From Porodaedalea pini (lineage: Eukaryota > Basidiomycota > Agaricomycetes > Hymenochaetales > Hymenochaetaceae): DNA of 64,000 nucleotides. Positions 1-9,600 of this stretch are shown one piece after another. Made by a program: the position numbers and the translations under genes. Below the pieces are notes generated by a model. It saw nothing but the letters and a program-made list of their open reading frames with translations. It was not told the DNA's origin and ran no database searches. The stretch lies in NCBI GenBank assembly GCA_002794775.1, contig NBAY01000001.1, positions 248,001-312,000 of the forward strand. The letters are read 5' to 3'. Every line of letters starts with the position of its first letter. The first letter of the stretch is position 1.

Positions 1-11
1 CCCGCCTAACA
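1..11 (+). repeat. 3' terminal 11 bp of the 5' LTR
   Basis: The sequence CCCGCCTAACA is identical to 5830-5840 at the end of the 3' LTR and ends in the expected CA. The remainder of the 5' LTR, about 400 bp if it equals the 3' copy, is outside the window. Confidence 0.85.
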
Positions 12-12
12 T

Positions 13-23
13 AAAAGCAGAAC
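13..23 (+). other. Candidate self-priming primer-binding site
   Basis: AAAAGCAGAAC starts two bases after the LTR end and is the exact reverse complement of GTTCTGCTTTT at 5635-5645 inside the 3' LTR. No usual tRNA-type PBS (TGG start) follows the LTR. In Tf1 and sushi-group elements the first 11 bases of the RNA fold back to this position and prime reverse transcription; an exact 11-base match here fits that mechanism. It predicts an RNA 5' end at the LTR base equivalent to 5635. Complementarity is seen; the mechanism is inferred. Confidence 0.65.
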
Positions 24-697
24 CTCACCCAGGCTCATCCCCAGCGTAAGTTGTCGCTGTCGACTCGCCTTCACTCGGTCCAGAGGAGCGCTCCCCTCGA
101 CGGACTTGACATGTAAACCCCCTAAACGACAACCCTCAACCCTGCCCGGACGTTTTCGGACGTTCGTGTATTACGTAAATATATCAACCGACATTTCCCG
201 ACCCTGGCTCTACGAATTAGCCTCTGGTGGAGCACGCACCTAACGTGGACGTGGGTAACAAGACGAGTCCAAACTTCGACGACAATCTCGTTTGTAATCT
301 CACTCGGATCCTACCGCCTCGTCATCAACCTCGCTGACGAACCCGCTCAACGTTGGCGTAACCCCGGATCGAACGCACAACCGATCCCTGTCCCTCCGCC
401 AACGTCAAGATAGATCTCACCGACGAACAGCAAAGGGCCCTTCCTGCTTCAGCCCGTTGGGATCCAGACCGACCAGGCTACGTCGCGACCAATAATAGCG
501 GCGTCACTCACGACATCTGGTGGAGTGAAATCCGGCGCAGCTGGTATTCATCAGACGAACGAGGGAGGAGAGCAAGGTGGCCCCCAGCCGCTCCGTCGTC
601 ACCTGCACCGTCAACGTCTACGGTCAACCTACCACCGACCCCAGGTCCTTACCACGAAACCAACAGAGACCCCTCACCGCCGACTCCTCCAGAACCT
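24..697 (+). other. Retrotransposon leader before gag
   Basis: Between the primer-binding site and gag there is about 670 bp with no supported gene. A short open frame from 577 to 831 overlaps the gag start in another frame, has no recognisable domain and is probably chance. The region would hold the RNA leader and packaging signals; I see no specific motif. Confidence 0.5.
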
Positions 698-1801
698 TTG
701 ACACCCGCACCCGAACCCGCGATGTCAGCAGAAGGTTTCAGCCAACAGCAAATGGCGCAGATTGCGGCCATCGTTGCGAATGCCTTCGCCCATCAGGCGA
801 ACAACGCCCCAGCACCGGTCGCAGCCGCTAACCCCCCGACCCCCAACATAGATGTCGCCCGACCACGAGAATTCACTGGTGGCGACGATTACCTCGACTT
901 CAGACGTGAAGTCCTCCTTTTTGTATCCACAAATCCAAGTCGATACCCTACGTCAGAGAGTAAGATTTATGTAGCTCTCTCCTACCTGAAGGGTGGTAAT
1001 GCGGCAACGTGGGCGCAGAACTACGTCGAGGAGTCGACGACGTCGGGGATCGTCACCTTCACCGACAGCTGGGAAAGATTCCAGGAACGACTCGACGCCT
1101 CGTTCGACGACCCGAATCGCAAGGAGAAAGCGCTGAAGGATTTCCGAGATAAGGTTCAGAAGGACCTAACTGCGGACGAGTTCTTCCAGAAGTTCGACGT
1201 GATAATTAAGCGCGCCGAGTTGAAAGACGACAGCGTCATCTGCGATCGCCTCAAGCGGGCGATGAATATCGAGGTGGTCCGTGGAGTGCTAAGGTCGACG
1301 CCAGTCCCAACAAAATACGAGGATTGGAAGAACAAGGCGATTGAAATAGACCGCGGCGAACAGCAGATTCGCGCTATCCAACGAGGACGCGCCTTTCTTC
1401 CCCCTCCTCGCCTACCACAACAAGTGCCCCCAGCTCGCCGTCAGGTAGCGGCCCCTCACGTCGACAGACGCGATGCCACCGGCGTCACCTTTGGAGGCGC
1501 TGGTCAACCGATGGACGTCTCGATGAACGAGGCACAACGACGACGTGCGTGCTGGATCTGTGGTGGGCTGGGCCACTTTAAAGACAAGTGCCCACAGGCG
1601 AAACCGATCATCCAGCGCATGCTGGAACTGATGGCGCCAGGCGAACGTCGTGTCCTCGCCGACGAGCTTGGAGCGATGAAGGAGTCGGCCTTCGAGGAAG
1701 TCGTAGACACTCGGAGGTCGACGGTGGAGGACTATGTGGAGGAAGAAGGCGATAACGAAGAGGTCGTCGACTCGCAGGGTTTTGCGAATGGTCAGGCGTA
1801 G
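698..1801 (+). CDS. gag: Gag polyprotein of the chromovirus
   Basis: A 367-residue capsid/nucleocapsid protein that would package the element RNA in virus-like particles. The central region (about residues 50-230) has the helical look of Ty3/gypsy capsid, with a PREFTGG start and conserved Trp and Leu positions. A single CCHC zinc knuckle (CWICGGLGHFKDKCP) lies near residue 285, and an acidic tail follows. The first ATG at 698 is used here; an in-frame ATG at 722 is an alternative start. The stop at 1799-1801 lies inside the predicted loop of the frameshift hairpin, so continued translation into pol requires a -1 slip just upstream. Confidence 0.88.
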   Translation: MTPAPEPAMSAEGFSQQQMAQIAAIVANAFAHQANNAPAPVAAANPPTPNIDVARPREFTGGDDYLDFRREVLLFVSTNPSRYPTSESKIYVALSYLKGGNAATWAQNYVEESTTSGIVTFTDSWERFQERLDASFDDPNRKEKALKDFRDKVQKDLTADEFFQKFDVIIKRAELKDDSVICDRLKRAMNIEVVRGVLRSTPVPTKYEDWKNKAIEIDRGEQQIRAIQRGRAFLPPPRLPQQVPPARRQVAAPHVDRRDATGVTFGGAGQPMDVSMNEAQRRRACWICGGLGHFKDKCPQAKPIIQRMLELMAPGERRVLADELGAMKESAFEEVVDTRRSTVEDYVEEEGDNEEVVDSQGFANGQA

Positions 1802-4800
1802 CCATCGGGGCGACTGACCGAGAAGAACAAGAGACTTCGAATCCGGATCCGCTAAAATATAACCAACCGTTTGTACAATACGTAGATGCGAACAACGTCG
1901 ATGGTTTTCCCGATTACGAAGTCTCCACCGGTGTGAACAAGAATGAAGAGTACGAACAACTGTTCATGAGAGGAACTGGCGGACGCCAGCTGGACCTTCT
2001 CCTGACCGTCGAGCATGAAATAGCTGGTGAGGCGAGAGAGGTAGATGCGCATGCCCTTGTGGATTCGGGATGCACGGGATCCTGCATCGACGTCAGGTTC
2101 GTCGAGAGGTACGGGTTGGAAACGAAACGCTACATTCGACCCCTTGCCGTGCTGAACGCCGATGGCACGCACAATGAGGCCGGATTAATCGAGGAGTACG
2201 TTGACGTCGAACTCATGATCGGCCGTCATCGGGAGAAGATCGTCCTCGCAGTAACGTCCCTAGCATCATCGAACATCTTCCTGGGGTACGACTGGCTTCG
2301 ACGTCACAATCCGGAGGTCGACTGGAAAACGGGCTCAATCGAATTCACCCGCTGTCCAGAAGAATGTGCAATCGAGAGGGAGCCGGTGGAGGACCTAGGC
2401 GAGGTGAAGAAGGTGGTGGAGCAGATGAGGAGGGTGAGTGAGATGCGAATGGACAAGACGTCCTGGCCCGCACACCTCAACGACTACGCCGACGTTTTCA
2501 GCGAAAAAGGTTTCGAGAAGCTGCTGGAACACCGACCCTGGGACCATGTCATCGACTTGAAGCCCGACTTCAAACCGAGCGACTGTAAGATCTACCCGCT
2601 CACGCCGACTGAGCAGCAGTCACTCAAGGACTTCCTTGATGAAAACCTGAAGTCGGGTCGCATTCGACGGTCGATATCGCCCATGGCGTCGCCCTTCTTC
2701 TTCATTAAGAAGGCCGACAAATCGCTACGCCCCATCCAGGATTACCGTAAGCTCAATGACGGTACGATCAAGAACAAGTATCCCCTCCCTCTCATTGACG
2801 AACTCGTCGACAAGGTCAAGAAAGCGAAATACATCACTAAACTTGACCTTCGCTGGGGGTACTACAATATCCGGATCCGCAAGGGTGACGAATGGAAAGC
2901 AGCGTTTCGCACAAACATGGGCCTCTTCGAACCGACGGTCATGTTTTTTGGTCTTTGCAACGCGCCGGCCACATTCCAGGCCTTTGTCAACCACATCTTT
3001 AAGGACCTAATCTACGCGAACTTGATCATCGTATACCTCGACAACATCCTGATCCTCTCGGAAACCATTGAGGAGCATATTGACACGTCGAGGCGCGTAC
3101 TCCAGATCCTCCGAGAGAATGGCCTGTACCTGAAGCCGGAGAAGTGCGAGTTTGACGCCAAGGTCGTCAAATACCTCGGCCACATCATCGGCAATGGAGA
3201 GATCAGGGCTGACCCGGCAAAGACGGAGGCGATTGCGAACTGGCCAGTCCCACGGAACCTCAAGGAGCTGCAACAGTTCCTCGGCATGGGAAACTGGCTG
3301 AGACGGTTTATTAAGGACTACAGCAAGGTGGTCCGACCGTTGACGTCGTTAACGGGCAAGAAGGACTGGGTATGGGAGACCGAACAGCAGGAAGCGTTCG
3401 AGGAGCTGAGACGACGTCTCTGCTCACCTCCAGTCCTAGCCATCGCCAATGACGAGGGCCCTTTCCGCGTAGAAGCGGACTCGTCGAACTTTGCGCTCGG
3501 TGGTGTGTTGTTGCAGAAGCAGGAAGGGAAGTGGAGGGTGATCGCCTACAGGTCAGAGGCACTTGAACCAGCGGAACGAAACTACGAGATCTACGACAAG
3601 GAGATGCTCGCGATCGTTTCGGCGCTCAAGGAGTGGCGGCAATACCTCCTTGGCGCTCGCCACAAAATTGAAATCTGGTCCGACCACGCCAACCTCACCT
3701 ACTTCAGGTCAGCGCAGAAGCTGAGCTATCGTCAAGCTCGCTGGCGAACCGAACTCGAGGAATTTGACTTCCACCTCGAACACAAGTCGGGGAAGACAAT
3801 GGGCAAGGCCGACTTGCTGTCACGCAAGGCGGGCTATGATCAGGGCAAGGATGACAATGACGGCGTTGTGTTCATCAAGGAGAAATGGCTGAACCGTGGG
3901 GTGGTAAGGACGTCGCGTGATGAAATGTTGGAACGAGTGGGTGAGGCGCAGAGAGCGCAAGACGAGTCGGAGAGGCCGACAAATATGGTGAAGGTCGAAG
4001 GGTTGTGGCGGATGAAAGGCAAGGTGTACGTGCCGTCGACGATGAAGGAAGCGGTATTGCGGGAGTACCACGACTCAACCCTGGCAGGACATCCTGGATC
4101 GTCGAAGACGGTCGAACTGGTACGTCGAGACTTCTGGTGGGCGTCAATGTTCTCCGATGTCCGAACATACGTCCGAGGATGCAACCGTTGCCAACGGACG
4201 AAAGCCTTAAGAACGTCGAGGTCGAGACCGCTTCATCCTAACGCAATCCCTGAAGGTCCCTGGGAGATCGTCACGGTCGACCTAATCGGAGAACTCCCGG
4301 ACTCTAACGGACACAATGCAATCTGCGTCTTCGTGGACAGATTCTCGAAACAGATGCATGCCATCCCGACGACAACGAAACTGTCAGCGGAAGGCATGGC
4401 TCAGTTATACCGAGACCACGTCTTCCGCCTCCATGGCCTACCGAAGAAGATCATCCACGACCGAGGCACACAGTTCGATGCGTCGATGATGAAGGAGCTA
4501 TACAAACTCCTACACATCGAAGGCAACCCGTCAATGGCATACCACCCACAAACGGACGGTCAGACGGAACGTGTCAATCAAGAACTCGAACAGTACCTCC
4601 GGCTCTTCGTCGATCATCGGCAATCGGACTGGAAGGACTGGCTCCCCCTCGCAGAATTTGCCTACAACAACCGCGAACATTCAGCGACAAGGATGTCACC
4701 CTTCTACGCAAACACCGGACGTCACCCTATGAGCTTCGACACCGTACGAACTTCCTCTGCCAACATGTCGGCGGAAGAATTTGCCAAGCACATCAAGGAG

Positions 4801-5427
4801 ACTCATTGCGTTGCTAAGGACAATCTAGTCAAGGCAGCAGAGGACATGAAGCACTACCATGACCGGACAGCAGGAGTTTCGGTGGAGTACAAGGCTGGAG
4901 ACAAAGTCTTCCTTGACGGGCGAAACATCAGTACGGACTCGCCGACGAAGAAACTCGCAGACAAATGGTACGGCCCCTTTGACATCGTCGACAAGGTAGG
5001 AGCGAGCGTGTACAAGCTCAAACTCCCGAAGCGATGGAAAAAGGTCCACCCTGTCTTCAACGAAGCCCTGTTGAAACCCGCCGTCGAACCGTCCTTTGAA
5101 AGCCAGAAGCAACCGCCGCCGCCGCCGCCAGACATCGTCGACAACGAGGAGGAATACGAACTCGAGGAAGTCTTAGACTCACGTCTGCACCGAGGGAAAC
5201 TACAGTACCTTGTCAAGTGGGTCGGCTACAATGAACCTACTTGGCAGCCTGAGACGGACTTCGGCGAGAACGCGAAGGAGGCGATCGCTGAGTTCTACCT
5301 CAAACATCCCGGTGCACCTCGGAAACTCGACATCCCTCGTCAACGACTCCGTCCGCTCTTCGTCGACACTGAGCCCGACGACCGCGATCATGGTTGGTCG
5401 GGACGCCCAACCTTGAAGGGGGGGTAA
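1756..5427 (+). CDS. pol: Pol polyprotein: protease, RT, RNase H, integrase, chromodomain
   Basis: The frame is open from just after a TAA at 1753 and has no early ATG (the codon at 1933 is GTG), so it is probably made as a Gag-Pol fusion by -1 frameshifting. In order: aspartic protease with DSG near 2062; RT with QDYRKLND and FGLCNAPATFQ; RNase H starting near 3475; integrase zinc-binding HHCC region (about 4060-4195); the D-D-E core (D near 4276, D near 4457 in DRGTQFD, E near 4581); a GPY/F-like WYGPF; and a chromodomain near 5155-5310. The chromodomain keeps the aromatic cage residues Y, W and Y (YELEEVL, VKWVGY). The RT box at 3034-3045 reads YLDN instead of YLDD, so the second catalytic aspartate is Asn. 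No stops or frameshifts interrupt it. Confidence 0.93.
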   Translation, partial: RRGRRLAGFCEWSGVAIGATDREEQETSNPDPLKYNQPFVQYVDANNVDGFPDYEVSTGVNKNEEYEQLFMRGTGGRQLDLLLTVEHEIAGEAREVDAHALVDSGCTGSCIDVRFVERYGLETKRYIRPLAVLNADGTHNEAGLIEEYVDVELMIGRHREKIVLAVTSLASSNIFLGYDWLRRHNPEVDWKTGSIEFTRCPEECAIEREPVEDLGEVKKVVEQMRRVSEMRMDKTSWPAHLNDYADVFSEKGFEKLLEHRPWDHVIDLKPDFKPSDCKIYPLTPTEQQSLKDFLDENLKSGRIRRSISPMASPFFFIKKADKSLRPIQDYRKLNDGTIKNKYPLPLIDELVDKVKKAKYITKLDLRWGYYNIRIRKGDEWKAAFRTNMGLFEPTVMFFGLCNAPATFQAFVNHIFKDLIYANLIIVYLDNILILSETIEEHIDTSRRVLQILRENGLYLKPEKCEFDAKVVKYLGHIIGNGEIRADPAKTEAIANWPVPRNLKELQQFLGMGNWLRRFIKDYSKVVRPLTSLTGKKDWVWETEQQEAFEELRRRLCSPPVLAIANDEGPFRVEADSSNFALGGVLLQKQEGKWRVIAYRSEALEPAERNYEIYDKEMLAIVSALKEWRQYLLGARHKIEIWSDHANLTYFRSAQKLSYRQARWRTELEEFDFHLEHKSGKTMGKADLLSRKAGYDQGKDDNDGVVFIKEKWLNRGVVRTSRDEMLERVGEAQRAQDESERPTNMVKVEGLWRMKGKVYVPSTMKEAVLREYHDSTLAGHPGSSKTVELVRRDFWWASMFSDVRTYVRGCNRCQRTKALRTSRSRPLHPNAIPEGPWEIVTVDLIGELPDSNGHNAICVFVDRFSKQMHAIPTTTKLSAEGMAQLYRDHVFRLHGLPKKIIHDRGTQFDASMMKELYKLLHIEGNPSMAYHPQTDGQTERVNQELEQYLRLFVDHRQSDWKDWLPLAEFAYNNREHSATRMSPFYANTGRHPMSFDTVRTSSANMSAEEFAKHIKETHCVAKDNLVKAAEDMKHYHDRTAGVSVEYKAGDKVFLDGRNISTDSPTKKLADKWYGPFDIVDKVGASVYKLKLPKRWKKVHPVFNEALLKPAVEPSFESQKQPPPPPPDIVDNEEEYELEEVLDSRLHRGKLQYLVKWVGYNEPTWQPETDFGENAKEAIAEFYLKHPGAPRKLDIPRQRLRPLFVDTEPDDRDHGWSGRPTLKGG
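1777..1819 (+). other. Predicted -1 ribosomal frameshift signal (GGGTTTT plus hairpin)
   Basis: The gag and pol frames overlap from 1756 to 1801 with pol in the -1 frame. In the overlap, 1777-1783 reads G GGT TTT in the gag frame, a perfect X-XXY-YYZ slippery heptamer. After a 6-base spacer, GGTCAG (1790-1795) can pair with CTGACC (1814-1819), extended by CG/CG (1797-1798 with 1811-1812) across one mismatch. The gag stop codon falls in the loop. Placement and spacing match canonical -1 sites; function is inferred. Confidence 0.7.
5411..5424 (+). other. Polypurine tract for plus-strand priming
   Basis: A purine run with seven or more Gs (GAAGGGGGGG) ends three bases before the 3' LTR. It overlaps the last pol codons, and only the TAA stop separates it from the LTR. 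This is the expected place for the PPT of an LTR element. Confidence 0.7.
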
Positions 5428-5840
5428 TGTTAGAACCTGAACTTTCACCTTTTCCTTTATTTTCCCTTTTACCATTTCCTTTATTATATTCGTCCTTTTC
5501 ATTATATTTACCCATCTTACACAATCATTCCCACACTACCTTCATTCGTTCCATTCCCACTCGTTATGTAATGTTAGGTAATATAGTCTCACGGTCGTCG
5601 CTAGATAAGGTCTCAGGAATCGCATGAACTCCTTGTTCTGCTTTTCCTCTTACCTCCGCGACGACCTAGGTGAGACTCGTCCCCCTTGTATTAGTTTAGA
5701 CTTGTATTAATCCTCTTACCTCCGCAACGACCTAGCCTGAGTAAGCGTGTCCCGAGTCTACGCTCGAGTATAGCACGTCCCAGACGACAGTCAGCCGAGG
5801 CCTGCCCAGTCCGAGTCATCTCCCGGGCTCCCGCCTAACA
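5428..5840 (+). repeat. 3' LTR, 413 bp
   Basis: It starts TGTTAG and ends CTAACA, a 6-bp inverted repeat with TG...CA ends, directly after the pol stop codon. Its last 11 bases recur at 1-11. It holds the predicted RNA start and self-primer at 5635-5645; if so, U3 is about 207 bp and R plus U5 about 206 bp. I see no strong TATA box at the right distance. Confidence 0.93.
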
Positions 5841-6636
5841 GCAAGTTTACTTCTCTCTTCCAGGGGATCTCGCAGTTCGACCTCTTACTCAATCTGTTAA
5901 GAATTCCGTGAGGGCAGGTCTAAAAGGCAACCCTCTGTTCAAACACTTGGTGGTGCTGAATGTCGAGTATACCTCGAACAGCAACCTTCTGATTTCGTTT
6001 ACTAACATTCAGGCGGATTTTGACACTAATTATCCTTCTCTTGCCTCACAGCTTAGTCATATCCTTAACATCAGCGGGGCTAAACCTTTCATTCCGTCCC
6101 CCCAGTTCAAGATGGTTATCCCTGGAGTCCCTGTCTATGACAGGGAATCCAAATTGATCTACAGCGAGTCGGATCTCGTTAACGAAATCTCAGCTCTGCC
6201 CCAGTTCGAAGGGCGAGAATTTATGTTCCCTCCTAGATTCATGTCGTCACCTGAACGACTGAACGAGCGTGATTTCTGCAATGTCTCAGTCATCATGAAA
6301 GACCCTGACCGCCTCGCCTTCGACCATTTCTTCCTGCACGGTAACCGTTCGGTCCCCATCTTTGGCATTATTCATCGCCTCGAAGAGATGAAAGCCCACC
6401 CCACTATTAACCAATGCGATAACTGCCATTGGCTAGGGCATCCTGCTTCCAAGTGCCGATCAGTAGCGCGTTGCGCTATCTGTTCCAAACCCCATCGTAC
6501 CGCCGTACATGTCGCTAAATGCGCACCGTGTACCGCGTCGAACAACCTTCAGTGCGAGCACTTCGCTTTGTGCATTAACTGCCAGGGTAACCACAGCGCT
6601 CGGTCTTCTGACTGTCCCGCTCGCCGTAATTATTGA
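5841..6636 (+). pseudogene. LINE ORF1 (gag-like RNA-binding protein), 5' truncated by LTR insertion
   Basis: The frame is open from the LTR border to TGA at 6634-6636 and codes for about 264 residues. The track-like start at 5908 is a GTG and not meaningful, because codons upstream are open to 5841. The C-terminal third carries several zinc knuckles: CDNCHWLGHPASKC, then a CAIC...H...C unit, then CINCQGNHSARSSDC. In LINEs this protein coats the element RNA as part of the RNP. The N-terminus is separated from this part by the 5.8-kb LTR element, so the copy cannot make a full ORF1 protein. Confidence 0.85.
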
Positions 6637-6654
6637 TCCCCTTATTGATTTCTC

Positions 6655-9600
6655 ATGTCTGAACCGATATCCATTCTTTCTCTTAATATTCGCAATTCTT
6701 CACCTTCATTTGATTTCTTATTCCATTCATTCTCATCCAATCACCACGCCCCAGACATTGTCTGCCTTCAAGAGATCCCTATTATCCAAAGGGTCCTTCC
6801 CTCCAAGTCTGATCCTGCAGGTGCTCGAGGTTTTGATTCTCGTAATTATGCACCATATACTGCATTTCTCCCCCCAGCCATGGGCAAACCCCGGTGCTGT
6901 ACTTACGTTCATTCATGCCTAATCTACCGGGTTTCCCTATATCAAACTTCGACTCCTTCATCTAATGTTTCAGTCATTTCGATTTCCTGGGACCTCCCCA
7001 CCCCTTTGCTTTTGTGGAATGTTTACAATTCCCCTTCTCTACACGAATTCGAAACTAATCTACCCCTTTTAACTTCTATTTCTAACATCTTTGTTGGCGA
7101 TTTTAATCGCCATTCTTCCTTATGGTCGCTTCCCGCACAAACCCACGAATTTTCTCGTTCCCAGGTCCTCACTGACTGGATCAGTGAGGCTGGCCTCACT
7201 GTTTGCAACCCGCCAGACCACCCTACTTATCACAACAGGTCTACCAACCATTATTCCATTATAGACCTTGTCCTTTCGTCGGACGACTTTTCGTCCCAAA
7301 TCTCCGAGTCTATTATTATTTCCGACCCCTCTTTTACGACTTCGTCTGACCATTACCCGTTATCCTTTTCCTTTAAACTTAACTTTCTCGCCGCCCCGCC
7401 CCAACCCCCTCTCCAGTCTATTCATTCTCGTGACTTACCGACTTTCGTTGCAGACTTCTGCAACTCAAAACTTTTCTCTTTTAACCTTCAAAACATTCAT
7501 TTGACACAGTCGCTGGACGACCTACTTTTCTCCTTTCAGGATTCCTTTTCTTCTTTTGCCAAGGTATTCCTACGCAAACGCAAGCCGCGCACATACTTCG
7601 GCCCCAATGTTTGGTGGTCCGAAGCTTGCTCCAAGCTTTATCGGGAGCACTGTCGAAACCCCTCTGAGGAATCTAAACTCCGGCTGGACGTAGAGCTGTC
7701 CAGAGCCAAATCCGCGTTTTACGGAGCTCATCTTCAAAGCTCTGATCAGCACTCCATATGGCAACAACAGTTCACAGGTGCAGCTCGCTGCCGCGCCCCC
7801 ATTGGCGCACTCCGGATGCCTAACAGGTCCTTCTCGTTAACCGAGGACAACAAAGCCTCCCTGTTTCGAAGCACATTCTTCCCGCCCCTGTCGTGGCAGC
7901 CAGAACTGGTCCTCCTACCGGCGCTAGCAGACGGCCCAATTGTGTCAACGAGTGACGTGCTTAACGCCCTCAGAGGAATCGATAAGGAAACGAGTCCTGG
8001 GAACAACCATATCTCGTATCGGCATCTTGCTTTGCTGGTGGAACACCAAGGACAATTCTTTGCAGACCTTTTCTTGAAATGCCTCAAATTAGGCCATTTT
8101 CCCCTTTCTTTTAAAACATCTCTCGTTACTTTCATCCCCAAGCCCAAACATTCTGACTTCTCAGTGCCCAGGGCCTTCCGACCCATTACTCTGGTCGACA
8201 CCATCGGAAAACTTTTCGAACGCGTTCTTTTCAATTTCCTCCAACCTTTCTTCGAAAAGAATAACCTTCTCCCTGACTCCCAACATGGGTGTCAGAAACA
8301 TCGTTCTTCCCTTACCGCCTGTTATGAACTTTTGTCCTATATTACCTCTAACCCTTTCATCACGCCGGGTGAACCCGTGGACTCTAAGTCTACTCACCGG
8401 CGACATCGCTACCTTATTACATCAATTCTGTCCATTGACATTCAGGGTTTCTTCGACAACATCTCCCATTCTCTTCTTCTCAACAAACTCATTCATTCGA
8501 AAGTCCAACCTAATCTCATTCGCGTTCTAGCCGCTTGGCTTACTGATCGCCCAATTTCATTTCATTTTAACAATTTCTTTTCTCTTCCTTTTATCAAGCC
8601 CAATCGCGGTGTCCCTCAGGGATCCCCGTTATCTCCTCTCATTTCAATCTTTGCGTCAGCTGACATTATAACTTCTTATTACAATCGTTTCGGCTCACAT
8701 TGCCCCCTATTTGCATACATGGACGACCATCTTCTTTCTGCCCAGTCACTTAATATCCGGACTAATTTGATACGATTGCGCAACCAGTTTTCTTTCCTTT
8801 CCTCCCAATTCCAAGTGCTGGGTTTATCGATCGATCCCAACGCCATCGAACTTTTACATATCATCCCCCATCCTCAAATCGCGCATTTTCATTTCCAATC
8901 TTTTCTTTTTAACCAACCCCAATCTTCTTCAGCATCCCTTTCGCTTCCAGACAACCGTGTTATCCCGCCTTCACAACATATTACGTGGCTGGGGGTCATT
9001 TTTTCCTTCGACCTATCGCCTAAACTCCATTTTCAAGCCCGCTCTAACAAAGCACTTTCTACATTACATCAACATTCATTTCTTTTCAATTCGTCCAACG
9101 GAGCATATTTTCAGTACACCCGACTTTTATATTTTGGCCTCATCCGTTCCATGGCCATTTATGGTGCAATCCTTTTCCCTGAATCTACCTTCATCCCATC
9201 TCTTTTACAACCAATTCAAAATCGTTTCTTGCACTCTGTCATTCACCGTTCTATAAACCCTTCGATCGCCGAATCGGCTCTTTCGATTCCTCCTCTCGAT
9301 CTTTTCATTCGTTTGCTGGCCCAACGTTTTTTACTTTCTTATTATTCGCACTCGAATCGTACTCCCAACAGAAACAGTTATCTTCTCAATGCTCTTCTTC
9401 CAAATATTTCCATCCCCAAGTCCCCTGCTTATCCTGTTTTCGTCCCTGTACATTCCAGGCTCATTCTTACCCCTATTCCAGCCCCAGACCAATGCCAGAG
9501 GGCCATTCGTCTATTCAATTCATTCTATTTACGCCCACCCCCTTACCAATATTTCATCTTCACAGATGGCTCCATCGTCCCAGACGACAACGGCTCTGCC

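Larger units (their letters stand above)
1..5840 (+). mobile_element. Ty3/gypsy chromovirus (Tf1/sushi-like LTR retrotransposon), nearly complete
   Basis: The element has the order LTR end, primer-binding site, gag, pol with protease, RT, RNase H, integrase and chromodomain, polypurine tract, and 3' LTR. This is the Ty3/gypsy order, and the terminal chromodomain marks it as a chromovirus. Positions 1-11 match the last 11 bases of the 3' LTR (5830-5840), so the rest of the 5' LTR lies left of the window. Both reading frames are open, which suggests a recent insertion, though the second aspartate of the RT active site is replaced (see pol). It has landed inside ORF1 of a LINE, whose sequence resumes at 5841; the five bases 5841-5845 (GCAAG) are the candidate right-hand target duplication. 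Confidence 0.95.

Noticed and set aside
577..831. 84-residue open frame before gag
   Set aside because: Overlaps gag in another frame, Arg/Pro-rich, no domain; probably chance.
1933..1935. Separate start codon for pol at 1933
   Set aside because: The codon is GTG, and the frame is open upstream to 1756, so frameshifting is a better explanation.
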